In this document: one piece after another, positions 1 through 10,358 of the stretch
Layout: the number at the start of each line of letters is the position of its first letter
Numbering within the stretch: the stretch's first letter is position 1
Origin: Carya illinoinensis
Taxonomy: Eukaryota; Streptophyta; Magnoliopsida; Fagales; Juglandaceae
NCBI RefSeq assembly: GCF_018687715.1
Contig: NC_056757.1
Span: 4,749,501 to 4,813,500 of the forward strand
Direction of reading: 5' to 3'
DNA length: 64,000 nucleotides
The notes under the pieces: generated by a model
The model's input: only the letters and a program-made list of their open reading frames with translations
Database searches by the model: none
Told to the model about the DNA's origin: nothing
Position numbers and translations under genes: made by a program

Positions 1-176
1 GTAAATCACCAAGCAATAAGAGCAAACAAGTTCTCTAGAGCTTCTCTCTCTATCTTCTCTCTCTAGTTTTGTTCTCTATTGTCTTGAGTCCTTTAGAAGG
101 CTTACTTAGGAGCTTTGTGGAGACAAAACCTCCTAAGGCCGCACGGGACGTGTGAAGAAATTCTAAGTCCGTGACA
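1..176 (+). repeat. 5' LTR, 3' portion only
   Basis: Positions 1-176 align along their whole length with 7622-7795. They end in TGACA, immediately before the primer binding site. There is one 2-bp indel in a CT repeat and nine substitutions, all transitions. The upstream part of the LTR, with U3 and TATA box, lies left of the window. Confidence 0.93.
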
Positions 177-178
177 GT

Positions 179-191
179 TGGTATCAGAGCC
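179..191 (+). promoter_or_regulatory. Primer binding site, initiator tRNA-Met type
   Basis: TGGTATCAGAGCC starts two bases after the LTR end. It is the common plant LTR-retrotransposon PBS, complementary to the 3' end of initiator methionine tRNA. It sets the LTR/internal boundary and the + orientation of the element. Confidence 0.9.
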
Positions 192-202
192 GCCAAGTTA
201 GG

Positions 203-1999
203 ATGGCGGATCCAAGCGAGATCACCATGGAGCCTCAAGAGACACGAAAGAACAAGAGGTCGAAGGATTCAACCTCATCTATGGAGTCTCGTCTCGATGG
301 CATTGAGAAGGCCATGGCCAAGATATTGGCCAAAATTGAGGAATGGGATCAATCTCACAGGAAGGTAAGCACCCTTGACAACACTGTGACAAGGATGGAG
401 GTGGCGGTAGCGGATGTCAAGGATCGACTTGACATCGTGGAGCAAGGTTTGGAGGAGCTAGGATTGGAGGGACAATCCGAATCACTCAAGGAGTCCATTC
501 TGAGCATCATCAACCCCACTATTGAAGCACAACATGTTGAGAACGTTGCTTTCCAAGACCGGGTCTTGGGGGAGCTAACAAAACTCCAAGAGCAAATAGA
601 GGAATACCGCATCGATCTGGAGGAGACTAAGGCGGATTGGGCCATGTGCAAACGGACAGTGGCCAATGGGGGCGCCATCGGAGCTGGAATGATGGCGACA
701 CCAAGGGTAGATACCCCCAAACCAAAAGAGTTCGACGGCAAGCGAGATGCCAAAGAACTAGACAACTACATATGGCACATGGAGCGCTACTTTGAAGCTT
801 TGAACATGCAAGATGAGCATGTCAAGGTACGTACTGCCTCTCTCTACCTTACTAATCTTGCTGGTATTTGGTGGCGTCGTAAGCATAGTGAGATAGAGAA
901 GGGTACTTGCACCATTGACTCATGGGAAGAGTTCAAGCGTGAACTCAAAAAACAATTCTATCCTGAGAATGTGGCTATTAATGCGCGGAAGAGAATGAAA
1001 GAGTTGAAGCACACCTCTTCTATCTGCAACTATGTTGAGGAATTTTCTGCCCTCATGCTTCAAATCACAAACATGAGTGGAAAAGATCTCTTCTTCAACT
1101 TCATTGATGGTCTCAAATCTTGGGTGGCTCAAGAACTCAAGCGTCGTGGGGTCAACGACATCTCCACCGCCTTGACAGTAGCAGAAACCTTAGAAGAATT
1201 TGAGTATCATAAGAGTAACAACTCTTCAAAGCCCAAGTCTTCAAAGGATAATCACAGTAAGGGTGGGGGAGCGAAGGGGTTCAAGCCCCCACAGTACAAA
1301 GACCGAGAAGACAAGCCTTCAACATCAAAGGAGGGCAAGAAAGATCACTCCAAAGACAAGAAGCCAAAGGATGCTTGTTTCCTTTGTGACGGGCCACATT
1401 GGGCTAGAGATTGTCCCAAGAGGAAGGCCCTCAATGCTATGTTGGAAGAAAATGAAGTTCGAGAGAAGTCGCACCTGGGGTGTCTACAACTTCTCAACTC
1501 CCTCAAGGCAAGCACAAAGCCAACCATTAAGGATGGATCTTTGATGTTTGTAGAGGTATTCATCAATGGGAAGAAGACTCATGTCATGGTCGACTCAGGA
1601 GCTTCTCACAACTTCATCAAGAAGGAAGAGGCCGCACGGCTAGGGATTCCTCTTAAGAAGGGTCAAGGATGGCTGAAGACTGTGAATTCCGAGACCAAAC
1701 CCCTTGACGGTATAACTCACGGGGTAGAGCTACAACTTGGCTCTTGGAAAGGTATGGTAGATTTCTCAGTCGCTCCTATGGATGACTTCAACATCGTGTT
1801 GGGGATGGAATTCTTGAGACAGTTCAATGTAGTGTCTCTTCTCCACTATAACTCGGTGTGCATCTTAGAAGGTGGTCCATGCATGATACCCACCGTGTCT
1901 AACCAAACACCACCCAGCTTCTATCTGCCATGCAATTCAAGAAATGATGGAAGAAGGGCGAAGTGTCTCACTTGGCTTCTATGGAGGAAGATGAAGTGA
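203..1999 (+). CDS. Gag-protease polyprotein of the gypsy element
   Basis: This is a 598-residue open frame. Residues about 165-330 match the retrotransposon gag core (the WWRR and KKQFYPEN region). A lysine-rich linker follows. A zinc knuckle near residue 390 is spaced C-X2-C-X3-H-X4-C, one residue shorter than the usual CCHC box. An aspartic protease follows, with the active-site motif [10 protein letters not shown] near residue 460 and an ILGM-like VLGMEFL motif downstream. The start ATG lies 12 bp after the PBS. The frame ends at 1999 and the RT continues in another frame from about 1963. In chromoviruses gag-pol is normally one frame, so a 1-bp indel near 1935-1955 probably broke it. The protein is plausible as gag-protease, but the element cannot be autonomous. 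Confidence 0.9.
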   Translation: MADPSEITMEPQETRKNKRSKDSTSSMESRLDGIEKAMAKILAKIEEWDQSHRKVSTLDNTVTRMEVAVADVKDRLDIVEQGLEELGLEGQSESLKESILSIINPTIEAQHVENVAFQDRVLGELTKLQEQIEEYRIDLEETKADWAMCKRTVANGGAIGAGMMATPRVDTPKPKEFDGKRDAKELDNYIWHMERYFEALNMQDEHVKVRTASLYLTNLAGIWWRRKHSEIEKGTCTIDSWEEFKRELKKQFYPENVAINARKRMKELKHTSSICNYVEEFSALMLQITNMSGKDLFFNFIDGLKSWVAQELKRRGVNDISTALTVAETLEEFEYHKSNNSSKPKSSKDNHSKGGGAKGFKPPQYKDREDKPSTSKEGKKDHSKDKKPKDACFLCDGPHWARDCPKRKALNAMLEENEVREKSHLGCLQLLNSLKASTKPTIKDGSLMFVEVFINGKKTHVMVDSGASHNFIKKEEAARLGIPLKKGQGWLKTVNSETKPLDGITHGVELQLGSWKGMVDFSVAPMDDFNIVLGMEFLRQFNVVSLLHYNSVCILEGGPCMIPTVSNQTPPSFYLPCNSRNDGRRAKCLTWLLWRKMK

Positions 2000-2683
2000 A
2001 GATTTCTTCCCCTCCACCTAAAGAGATCCAAAAGGTCCTCAGGGACTATGAGGACATCATGCCGCCAGAATTGCCCAAGCAACTACCACCTAGGAGAGAG
2101 GTGGACCATCAGATCGAGTTGGAACCCGGCGCCAAACCACCCGCCAAAGCACCTTATCGCATGTCACCTCCAGAGCTTGAAGAACTAAGGAGGCAACTTA
2201 AGGAGCTACTCGATGTCAGATTCATTCAACCCTCCAAGGCACCATATGGGGCACCCGTGTTGTTCCAAAAGAAACATGATGGGTCTTTGCGGCTATGCAT
2301 CGACTATCGGGCTCTAAATAAGGTAACCATAAAAAACAAGTACCACATTCCTTTGATTGCTGATTTGTTTGATCAATTGGGCCATGCAAAGTACTTTTCT
2401 AAGCTTGATCTAAGATCGGGGTATTATCAAGTGAGGATTGCGGAAGGAGATGAACCAAAGACGACTTGTGTGACTCGCTATGGGGCATACGAGTTCCTAG
2501 TGATGCCCTTTGGCCTCACAAATGCTCCAGCCACCTTCTGCACACTCATGAACAAGATCTTCCATCCCTATCTTGATCAATTTGTAGTAGTCTATTTAGA
2601 TGATATCGTCATCTATAGTTCTACCCTTGAAGAACATGTGGAGCATCTAAGGGTTGTTTTCTATGCCTTAAGGGAAAACCAAC
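1963..2683 (+). pseudogene. Reverse transcriptase, N-terminal two thirds, interrupted by solo LTR
   Basis: The frame carries the Ty3/gypsy RT palm: the segment before LCIDYRALN, then [12 protein letters not shown], then [13 protein letters not shown], and the catalytic box [11 protein letters not shown]. It runs open to the point where the 2.2-kb solo LTR begins after position 2683, and the codons that follow belong to the insertion. The continuation resumes at 4915. Both catalytic aspartates of the YLDD box are present. The shift relative to gag-protease looks like a secondary mutation rather than programmed frameshifting, because no slippery heptamer is evident. Confidence 0.9.
2679..2683. 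repeat. Target-site duplication CCAAC, left copy (right copy 4910-4914)
   Basis: Identical CCAAC pentamers abut the TG and CA ends of the 2.2-kb LTR, the length expected for LTR-retrotransposon integration. Confidence 0.85.
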
Positions 2684-4909
2684 TGTGACGCCCCCAAATC
2701 CTCATGCACGAACACGGGGAAATTGAGACGTCTGGATGATGACATCACGGGTCATCATCCTATCGACGAGTGTCAAGTGTGTGTAAAAGCAACAAATGTG
2801 CAAAAAAAAATACGCAGCAGATAACGAAAGTCATGACTAAGTACCTGAATTTTTCTTGTTTAATACAAGCTGTTCAAAACATACATAAATAAATATTACA
2901 AAACACAAGTATAGTTTTAAACCAAATACAAAACATAAACTTCAGCACCCCGACGGAACCGCATCCTCGGGCTCAGCCTCCTCCTCCTCATCCTCGATCT
3001 CTGCACCAAAATCTACGATACCAAAAATGGTGCCGCAGGTAAGTAAAATCCAAACACCACCAGATAAAAACATATAGAACTCAAACAATATGCATGAAAT
3101 GATGCCAATGCACAAAACCCATAAAATCATATTTTTTCACACACGCCAAAAATCTCATTTGGCCCAAAAACAAATCATTTTCAAATATCACGCCAAAAGT
3201 CCCATTTGGCCCTTATCCAACTCAAACCATTAACCAATTAATCCGTATGCACCATGACCTCCCTTAGGGGTCATTCGCACACCCTGGTTCCAGTGTCACA
3301 CCGCAGGTAACGACCACGCATGTGACACCTAAACGAGCGATGCCCAGTTCCGCGCCCCGCGCGTTCATAGCCAAGCATCCTCTAGCCCTCACCAGCGAAG
3401 GGCCACAGAGTCGGTGCGTAGAGCGATGCCCGGTTCCGCGCCTGGCGCGTTCGTAGCCAAGCATCCTCTATCCCCCGCTCCCGTCGTCGCCCAGCGACAA
3501 CCCAGGGGACGTCACTCAGTTTATTACGCTCCCGAGTGACCAGAAGAGCTCCACCAGGATAATACCCCATCCCGGCTTGGGGTCGTGATACACACGCACC
3601 CGAAAATCCACTTACGCCAATAAAACAGGATTTTCTCAAATTAAATAAAACGCACGTGCATGCACCATGTAAATGCAATTTCAGTGCACAAAACAATCAA
3701 CCAACCATAAATCAATAAAACAAGCAACTCCGTCCTCCATCCATCCGACCCCCGAACTCCTCGGATTCAGTCCGGAATCAGCCAACCAACAGATGAATAT
3801 TTATTGAATGAGAAAAATATATTTAAATCTAAAAGTAGAGTTTGAAAAATACTTACAGCGCTATATGGTATTTTTAGAAAGCTCACGGTGTTGCAAACGG
3901 CGGAGGAAAAGCAACGTAACAGTGTAATTTACACTATTGCCGTGGGTAATAAATTACCCACTTTTGAACGGGAACAAACCAAGGCACGAACTTGATAAAG
4001 AAAGGTCTTGAGATATTTATGAAGCTAAAGGAAACGAGTTTTGGTCGTTGTGTGATGGTGGAAATGGCGGTCGAAGGCCAAAAAAGGGCTGAACGGAGTT
4101 GAGCTCGTGGGAGCTGCTCCGGCAATGGATCGAGGCCGGAAATGGGTGGTTTAGGTCGGTAAGAGGTAGGGGAAGAAGCTGTGAAGAGATGGTGGCCGGA
4201 GGTGGTGCGACGGCGCCGGAATCGGTGAAAAACCGTATGGCTTGGAGGAGCTCGTGGTGGCTAACGGTGGCTCGGATGGAGGTGAAACTTGGTGGGGATG
4301 TTCACCGGTGAGAGGGGAAGAAAAATGGGTGGGTGGTGTAGGCCACGCCGCCGGCGAGTGGCGGTTCTGGGCTGCGAAAGCAACCGGCGACAGGGGGAAA
4401 AACAGAGCAGGTGCAGTGACTTCCAGGGGCTCGTGGAGGCTAACGGCTGGTCCGATGGCTCTGAAAATTGGTGGGGATGAACTCTGGTGGGAGGGGAAGA
4501 GAATGGTGGGGGTGGTGTACAACACAGCCGCCGGACAGCGGCGCAATAAGCGGCCGAAGTGCCAGCGACGGTAAGGGGAAAAAGAAGGGGCAGCGCGCGT
4601 GAGGGAGGAAATGGGGAAGAAAGAAGAAGAAAAAGAAAGAAAAAAAAAAGAAAAGAAGAAAAAGAAAATGAAAAAGGGAAAAGGAAAAAAAGAAAAGAAA
4701 TGAAATGAGATCCAATCATCACTCCGGAAACCAAAAACAGATCCGCCGAAAACGATATTAAAAACCGTAAAACGACTAAATAAATTAAATACAACATCAA
4801 ATAAATTAAAACCAATTTAAAATACAATAATTTAAAATAAAAGAACTATTATATTAAATAAATTAAAAAGCGTCTTCAGTGAAAATACACGTAAAAACGG
4901 GTCATCACA
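2684..4909. mobile_element. Solo LTR (2,226 bp) inserted in the gypsy RT gene
   Basis: The segment begins TGTGACGCCC and ends GGTCATCACA, with canonical TG...CA ends. It is flanked by a perfect 5-bp duplication CCAAC (2679-2683 and 4910-4914). Removing it together with one CCAAC restores continuous RT similarity. It holds no gag or pol similarity, so it is best read as a solo LTR left by recombination between two LTRs. The TGTGACG start and large size suggest a Ty3/gypsy lineage with long LTRs (Tat/Ogre-like), which is inference. Internally it has a duplicated block (about 3337-3392 and 3420-3475), a second diverged duplication (about 4240-4400 and 4430-4590) and a purine-rich tract at 4600-4700. 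Confidence 0.88.
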
Positions 4910-4914
4910 CCAAC

Positions 4915-5738
4915 TCTATGTCAAGAAGTAGAAGTGCTCATTTGCACTAACTGAAGTCCATTTCCTTGGCCATAAAATCCAAGGTAGAAAACTCAGCATG
5001 GAAGAAGGGAAAGTTGAGGCCATCAAGAAGTGGGATCCTCCCACTAAGGTTATCGAGTTTCGATCCTTCCTTGGGCTTGTCAACTATTATAGGAGATTTA
5101 TAAAGGGATACTCTACAATAGCATTCCCCCTCACCGACTTGCTCAAGAAAAACAGGACATGAGAGTGGTCATCAAGGTGTCAGGAAGCTTTTGACGATCT
5201 AAAGACAGCCATCACGGAGGAACCGGTCTTGGCCCTACCAGATTATACCAAACCTTTTGAGGTACAATCAGATGCATCAGATTTTGCCATAGGGGGAGTT
5301 CTCATACAAGAGGGACATCCCATTGCATATGAGAATCGCAAACTCAATGAGACTGAAAGGAGATACACCGTACAAGAGAAGGAGATGACGGCTATCATTC
5401 ACTGCCTCAGAGTTTGGCGACACTATTTGCTTGGCTCCCATTTTGTGGTCAAGACAGATAATATTGCCACTAGTTACTTCCAAAGTCAGAAGAAACTAAG
5501 TCCAAAGCAAGTTAGGTGGTAAGACTTCTTGGCAAAATTTGACTTTGTCTTGGAGTATAAACTCGGCAAAACCAACCTTGTTGCTGATGCACTAAGTAGG
5601 AAGGGTGAACTTTCTGCTATCACTCAAGCTCAAGGAGAGCTACTTAATATAATCCGTGAAGGCATGGAGCATAATCTCTTAGCCAAGAACTTGACAAACA
5701 TGACTAAGGAAGGGAAAACTAAAATATTCTGGGTATAG
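4915..5738 (+). pseudogene. RT thumb, connection and RNase H of the gypsy element
   Basis: After the solo LTR the pol frame resumes with HFLGHKI-type and [12 protein letters not shown] motifs (RT thumb). RNase H follows, with the acidic residues in DASDFAIGG, the E of YTVQEKEM and the D of VKTDN. A frame shift lies near 4920-4975. Three in-frame stops interrupt it: TGA at 5160-5162 where Trp is expected, TAA at 5520-5522 where Gln is expected, and TAG at 5736-5738 where Glu is expected. The first two fit C-to-T or G-to-A change. The segment reads into the integrase linker before the rearranged block. Confidence 0.88.
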
Positions 5739-6184
5739 GACGGTCTTCTCAACACCATAAGGCGGCGAATCTATGTTCCAAAGTGGAGAAACCTACGGAG
5801 GAACCTTATCAAGGAGTGCCATGATTCCTTGTGGGCTGGACATCCGGGCCAACGACGTACTCGAGCTTTGTTGGAAGCTTCCTACTATTGGCCTCAATTG
5901 AGAGATGAGGTGGAACTCTATGTGAAAACTTGTCTCTCCACTTTGGAACATATATTCGCCGCCTTATGGTGTAGAGAAGACCGTCCTCTACCCAGAATCT
6001 TTTAGTTTTCCCTTCCTTAGCCATGTTTACCAAGTTATTGGCTACGGAGGAACCTTATCAAGGAGTGCCATGATTCCTTGTGGGCTAGACATCCGGGCCA
6101 ACGACGTACTCGAGTTTTGCTGGAAGTTTCCTACTATTGGCCTCAATTGAGAGATGATGTCGAACTCTACGTGAAAACTTGTCT
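5681..6184 (+). repeat. Inverted-duplication rearrangement at the integrase N-terminus
   Basis: Four blocks can be read: X (about 5681-5788), A (5793-5935), an inverted copy of X (5936-6041) and a second direct copy of A (6042-6184). A encodes the zinc-binding N-terminal part of integrase up to the VKTCL segment. The two A copies differ at about 7 of 143 positions and X differs from its inverted copy at about 7-8 of 105. The inverted copy keeps GAG where the forward copy has the TAG stop at 5736-5738. Confidence 0.9.
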
Positions 6185-7160
6185 TGTGTGTCAACAAGAA
6201 AAGGTAGAGAATCAAAGTCCTGCAGAATTACTAGAACCACTACCCATTCCTTCTCATCCATGGGAAAGTGTGAGCATGGATTTTATAGTGGCTCTATCTA
6301 AATCTGAGGGGTGCGGTATTATCATTGTGGTGGTAGACTGATTCTCCAAGTATGCCACCTTCATAGCAGCTCCTAAGGATTGCTCAGCTGAAGAAACTGC
6401 AAAGTTATTCTTCAAGCATGTGGTGAAGTATTGGGGCTTACCACAAAGCATCATTAGTGATCGGGATCCTCGCTTCACAGGAAAGTTCTGGTCAGGACTA
6501 TTCAAGCTTATGGGGTCTGCCCTACATTTCTCTACCAGCTTTCACCCACAGTCAGATGGGCAAACTGAGAGGGTGAATGCCTTGTTGGACTTATACTTGA
6601 GGCACTTTGTAAGTGCCAACCAATCCGATTGGGTTAAGTTATTGTATGTCGTTCAATTCTCCTATAATTTACAAAGGAGTGAATCCACAAATAAAAGCCC
6701 ATTTGAGATTGTAATGGGGCAACAACCACTCACTCCCCAGTCATTGGAGACAAGCTATGTGGGGAATTGCCCAACAGCCTACAAGGTTGCTAAATTTTGG
6801 AACGAACAATTGGATGTGACCCGCTCCTACTTAGACAAAGCAACCAAGAAGATGAAGAAGTGGGCTGATCAAAAAAGGAGACACGCGGAATATCGTATAG
6901 GCGACTTGGTGTTAGTAAAGATCTTGTCAAGCCAACATAAATTTACAAGGAAGCTACGCAAGGGGCTTGTACGACGTTACGAGGGACCATTCCTAATCAT
7001 CAAGAAAATAGGGAATGTCTCCTACAAGCTAGACTTGCCCTCCAAGTTCAAGCTTCATCCAGTCTTCCATGTCAGCTGTTTGAAGCCTTACCATGGTGAT
7101 GAAGATGAGCCAACACGAGGAGAGTCTAAGCGCACCCTTGGGCATAACTACCACTTTTGA
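6042..7160 (+). pseudogene. Integrase of the gypsy element, zinc finger and catalytic core
   Basis: The HHCC zinc finger ends with CLVCQQEK. The catalytic core has the first Asp in SMDFIVAL, the second in SDRDPRFTG and the Glu in DGQTERVN, a D-D-E triad with plant Ty3 spacing. A TGA at 6339-6341 replaces an expected Arg just after the first strand, which fits CGA to TGA. The C-terminal GPY/F-like region (RRYEGPFLIIKKIG) follows. The open frame after the stop ends at 7160, where a 1-bp indel near 7120-7135 throws the chromodomain into another frame. Confidence 0.9.
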
Positions 7161-7356
7161 CAAAGAAGTAGAAGAAATCTTGGCGGATCGTGTCATCAGG
7201 CGAAAGAGTCATAAGCCACGCCAAGAATACTTGATCAAGTGGAAGGGATTGCCCGAAAGTGAGACAACTTGGGAACAAAATGAGTCATTGTGGCAATTTG
7301 AAGATCACATCCGAAGGTTCTATGAAGATACTGCGTCGAGGACGTCGCGAAGCTAG
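7136..7356 (+). pseudogene. Chromodomain at the integrase C-terminus
   Basis: About 70 residues include EVEEILADRVIRRK, YLIKWKGLPESE and TWEQNE, the three conserved blocks of a chromodomain with aromatic positions in YLIKWKG and TW. In chromoviruses this domain is fused to integrase and steers insertion towards particular chromatin. Here it is in a different frame from the integrase core, so the fusion is broken. It ends just before the polypurine tract. Confidence 0.9.
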
Positions 7357-7367
7357 GTGGGGGAGAA
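7354..7367 (+). promoter_or_regulatory. Polypurine tract
   Basis: AGGTGGGGGAGAA-type purine run directly abutting the 3' LTR start TGTCATCA. It is the usual primer for plus-strand DNA synthesis. Confidence 0.85.
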
Positions 7368-7795
7368 TGTCATCACCTAGATTTTTCTAGAGAATTCCAT
7401 AACCTTCTAGAGCCTCCTAGCCCTTTGTAGATTACTCTTGAATCTTGTAAAATTGTGTGGAGTATTCTAGAATGGTGTAGAACCTCTTAGGGAAGGACTT
7501 TATAGACAATTCTAGAGTAGTGATCTAGAAAGTTCTTTACCCTTGGATTGGTGACAAGTGTCACAATTCTAACCATTCTTTGTGCCAAGAGTTCCCTATA
7601 AATAGAGGGAGTCTCATTTGTGTAAATCACCAAACAATAAGAGCAAACAAGTTTTCTAGAGCTTCTCTCTATCTTCTCTCTCTAGTTTTGTTCTCTATTG
7701 TCTTGAGTCCTTTAGAAGGCTTACTTAGGAGCTTTGTGGAGACAAAACCTCCTAAGGCCGCATAGGACATGTAAAAAAATTCTAAATCTGTGACA
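7368..7795 (+). repeat. 3' LTR of the gypsy element (428 bp)
   Basis: It starts TGTCATCACC after the polypurine tract and ends TGTGACA, with inverted TGTCA/TGACA ends. A TATA box (TATAAATA, 7597-7604) lies about 20 bp before the part shared with the visible 5' LTR. The region from 7622 on is the counterpart of 1-176. Confidence 0.92.
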
Positions 7796-10358
7796 GGGGG
7801 CTGGGGCTGTCTGACTCACCCTTGTTGGAAAGGCTAAATTCAATATGGAATTAGAATATTAACAACTCTAAATCAAATATTTTAGTTTACAATTCAAATA
7901 TGGGATATTCATGTGAATAGTAAGTTCATACATGCAATTTTAAAATTTGCAAATCTCACATAATCTCTTTAATAAAGTGGGGCCGACATGAAAAATAAAT
8001 TTTTTTCTTATGGATTCCAAATCTGCCCCAATTTTTTTAAAAGATTATGGAAAACTTGTACATTCTAAAATTATGCAAATCATTTTTCTTTATACATAAC
8101 TCAAAATTTATTTTCTACTCAAGTTTGTCATGTATTGTAAAAGCATTAGCATTGGTTTAGCTACATCCTTAAGTAAATTTTGGCTAATATATCACTTTTT
8201 GACTTTTGATTACTCATTCAAATATCGAACCGACTAGCCATCTTACTCTATATAAAAGTAATTATTTTTTCTTATTTTAAATGAATATGTTTTTTTGTTG
8301 TTTTGTTAAAAACTTTTTATCTTCATTTTCATAATTTCCAACCTCTCATACATCAATATATATAAAATATGTCCAGCAAACTAAATTAATTTCATTCCAA
8401 AATACAAAGTATCAAAATATGTACAAATTTAGCCTCATGCTTAGTATCCAACATCCTACAAACCAAAATATATAAAAATCTTAAGATTGTAAGAAGATGT
8501 GTGGTGAAAATGTTACCATTTCGCCAGAGGTGGAGAGAAAATAACATAACAAATTTAAATGGCTAACTTACGTATATAGCCCAACTACTCTAGCTAGCTC
8601 AATGACTTATATTTAACCTTTGTTTTTTTTTTTTTTACAAAACATATTGCATTTATTAATAATGGACATTATAAATTTGACCTAAAACATTCATTACAAA
8701 CCAACTATAAAATTAAAAATTCTCCAATACACTACTGTAATTGACATGATCTAGTTCATGCTGCAAACTTCTGCAAACCACCGTCTAAGAGATAGCACAA
8801 TTCTATCCAAGATAGAATTAACAAACTCCATACTCCTAAGACGGAGTAGAGGACATACTTTATGGACGAAAGTCTAAAAGATTATGCATTTTTTTATTAC
8901 TTTAAAACAAAAAAAAATCACAGAAATTAAAGATACATGGTAAAAAAATGAATTGCATATTTGGAAAGATAAATATCCGCATTTTCAACATTGGAGGAAG
9001 AAAATTACAAATAAAATGACTGTGATGGTGCTTTGGAGCCACGCGCCACCCTGTAAGTATGGCGGTCAGTCAGGTCTAAAGTAACCGATAACTTTGGACT
9101 TAGAAAAGTTGCGTGTGGCTGCAAAAGAGTACCCTTAGCGGTGGCTTGTGGATTTCAATTGCCCACTTTAGACCGTACTTGTGGCTTATGCATAGCTCCA
9201 TTTGGTAAAATTTTTTGTCCATTTAAAAGATCGGTGCCTTGAAAAATTTGTGATAGGGCGATTGGTGGTCGTGAGACACCAAAGAGCAACAGATTGACTT
9301 TTCGCCATACTTAACCCTAAAATAAATAAATAAATAAATAAAGCTAAAAAGGAGTGTGAAAGATGAAGGAGGGAGGAGGGAGGGAAGATCCGAAACTCCT
9401 CCTCCTCTTGCGGAGATTTTGATTTCGTGATAATTTTTAAAGAGAAGGAGGAGTCTCGACTTATATTTAACCATTTTAATGCAGATTAGTTTTTCACATT
9501 TTGAACAAATTTTGGATGGTAGAGTCATTTGACTGAGCTGTACTCTACGTAGGCCTCCTCCATGCATCATCCCAATTTTCAAACAGGCTGCAGAAATAAA
9601 CGTGACCAAGCTAGGATTGGTACTTGTTTGGCTGCCCGAAAGTTAAAGCAATTTTTGGGACTCCTTATTTTCTCAGCGTTGGACAAAATTTCTTTCCATC
9701 AGTCGGCAGCTCCACCGCAAGTCAAAACAACTTTTGAAGACATTATCCTCATTTTGTCAAATCTATCTGTAACAACTCGTCATACATAAGAATCACGAAA
9801 TCTTGGATCTCACGTTTTGAATCGAAATATTCTATTTAATTATTCTATACCTGCTACTTATTTTTATTTTTTTCTCCACAGTTATGTGACTTATGTAGAA
9901 TTGTTGAGTAGAGTAATTCTTTTAAATTATTATTATATATATTCCTATTTCTCATTCAATTTTTTATTAAAGTTTTTACTCCAATTATGGAACTTAGAGA
10001 ATTTCTATTTATTTCTTATTTTTAAATTCTAAAATCTATATAAAATTTTTAAAAGATCCAAAATTTGTAGAAGAAAAAAAAAAACAAAAACCAAAAAGCA
10101 AAAGAAGTTTTACCATGTAATTCATGAATCATATCTTTTCTGATTTTTTTTTTCTTTGGTATAAACACTTTCTACATTTCAAAGAGACATAAATATAACA
10201 TGTAGGCTCAACTATATTTAATGTTGAATTCGCATTGTCTGATGTGAGTCATAGAACAATAATTAAACATTTAATGTTGCCCACGAAATTTACTTAAATA
10301 GTTATAAATGATGGAGAATAATCCATATACCTATCTTACTTACACTTTAATCATTGAG
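7796..10358. other. AT-rich intergenic spacer, no gene seen
   Basis: I find no coding segment with family resemblance. The longest frames (for example the one at 9223-9609 on the minus strand) have no recognisable motif or supported splice context. Homopolymer runs and short A/T repeats dominate. A MITE-like repeat lies at about 8146-8610. Confidence 0.6.
8146..8610. mobile_element. Non-autonomous DNA element, relative of the one at 53879-54489 (fragment)
   Basis: This stretch shares several blocks in the same order with 53879-54489: a GCATTGG-type end, a GCTAATAT...CACT...CTTTTGATTA block, and a CATAAT(T/C)TCCAAC block about 180 bp further in. A clear right terminal inverted repeat is not visible, so the boundary is approximate. 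Confidence 0.35.

Larger units (their letters stand above)
1..7795 (+). mobile_element. Ty3/gypsy chromovirus-type LTR retrotransposon, left end cut by window, inactive
   Basis: The order is 5' LTR (truncated by the window), tRNA-Met-type primer binding site, gag with zinc knuckle, protease, reverse transcriptase, RNase H, integrase, chromodomain, polypurine tract and 3' LTR. This is the standard plant Ty3/gypsy order, and the C-terminal chromodomain marks a chromovirus. The short LTR (428 bp) and gag features suggest a Reina-like clade, which is inference. The copy is dead: a 2.2-kb solo LTR splits the RT, several in-frame stops and frameshifts interrupt pol, and the integrase N-terminal region is rearranged. 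The 5' LTR start and its 5-bp target duplication lie outside the window, so the insertion site cannot be checked here. Confidence 0.95.

Noticed and set aside
179..191. tRNA-like sequence
   Set aside because: Only the 13-base primer binding site is present; there are no tRNA arms.
4261..4827. 188-residue minus-strand frame rich in Phe, Leu, Ser and Pro inside the solo LTR
   Set aside because: It is the complement of the purine-rich tract and GC-rich duplication of the LTR. Low-complexity composition explains the open frame and no family motif is present.
2684..4909. Alternative reading as a DNA transposon, from similarity of GTGACGCCC and the inverted GTGATGACCC ends
   Set aside because: A 5-bp duplication with TG...CA ends fits an LTR better, and the inverted similarity is short, as LTR ends often show.
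9223..9609. 128-residue minus-strand frame
   Set aside because: No recognisable motif, AT-driven composition, no splice or promoter context.
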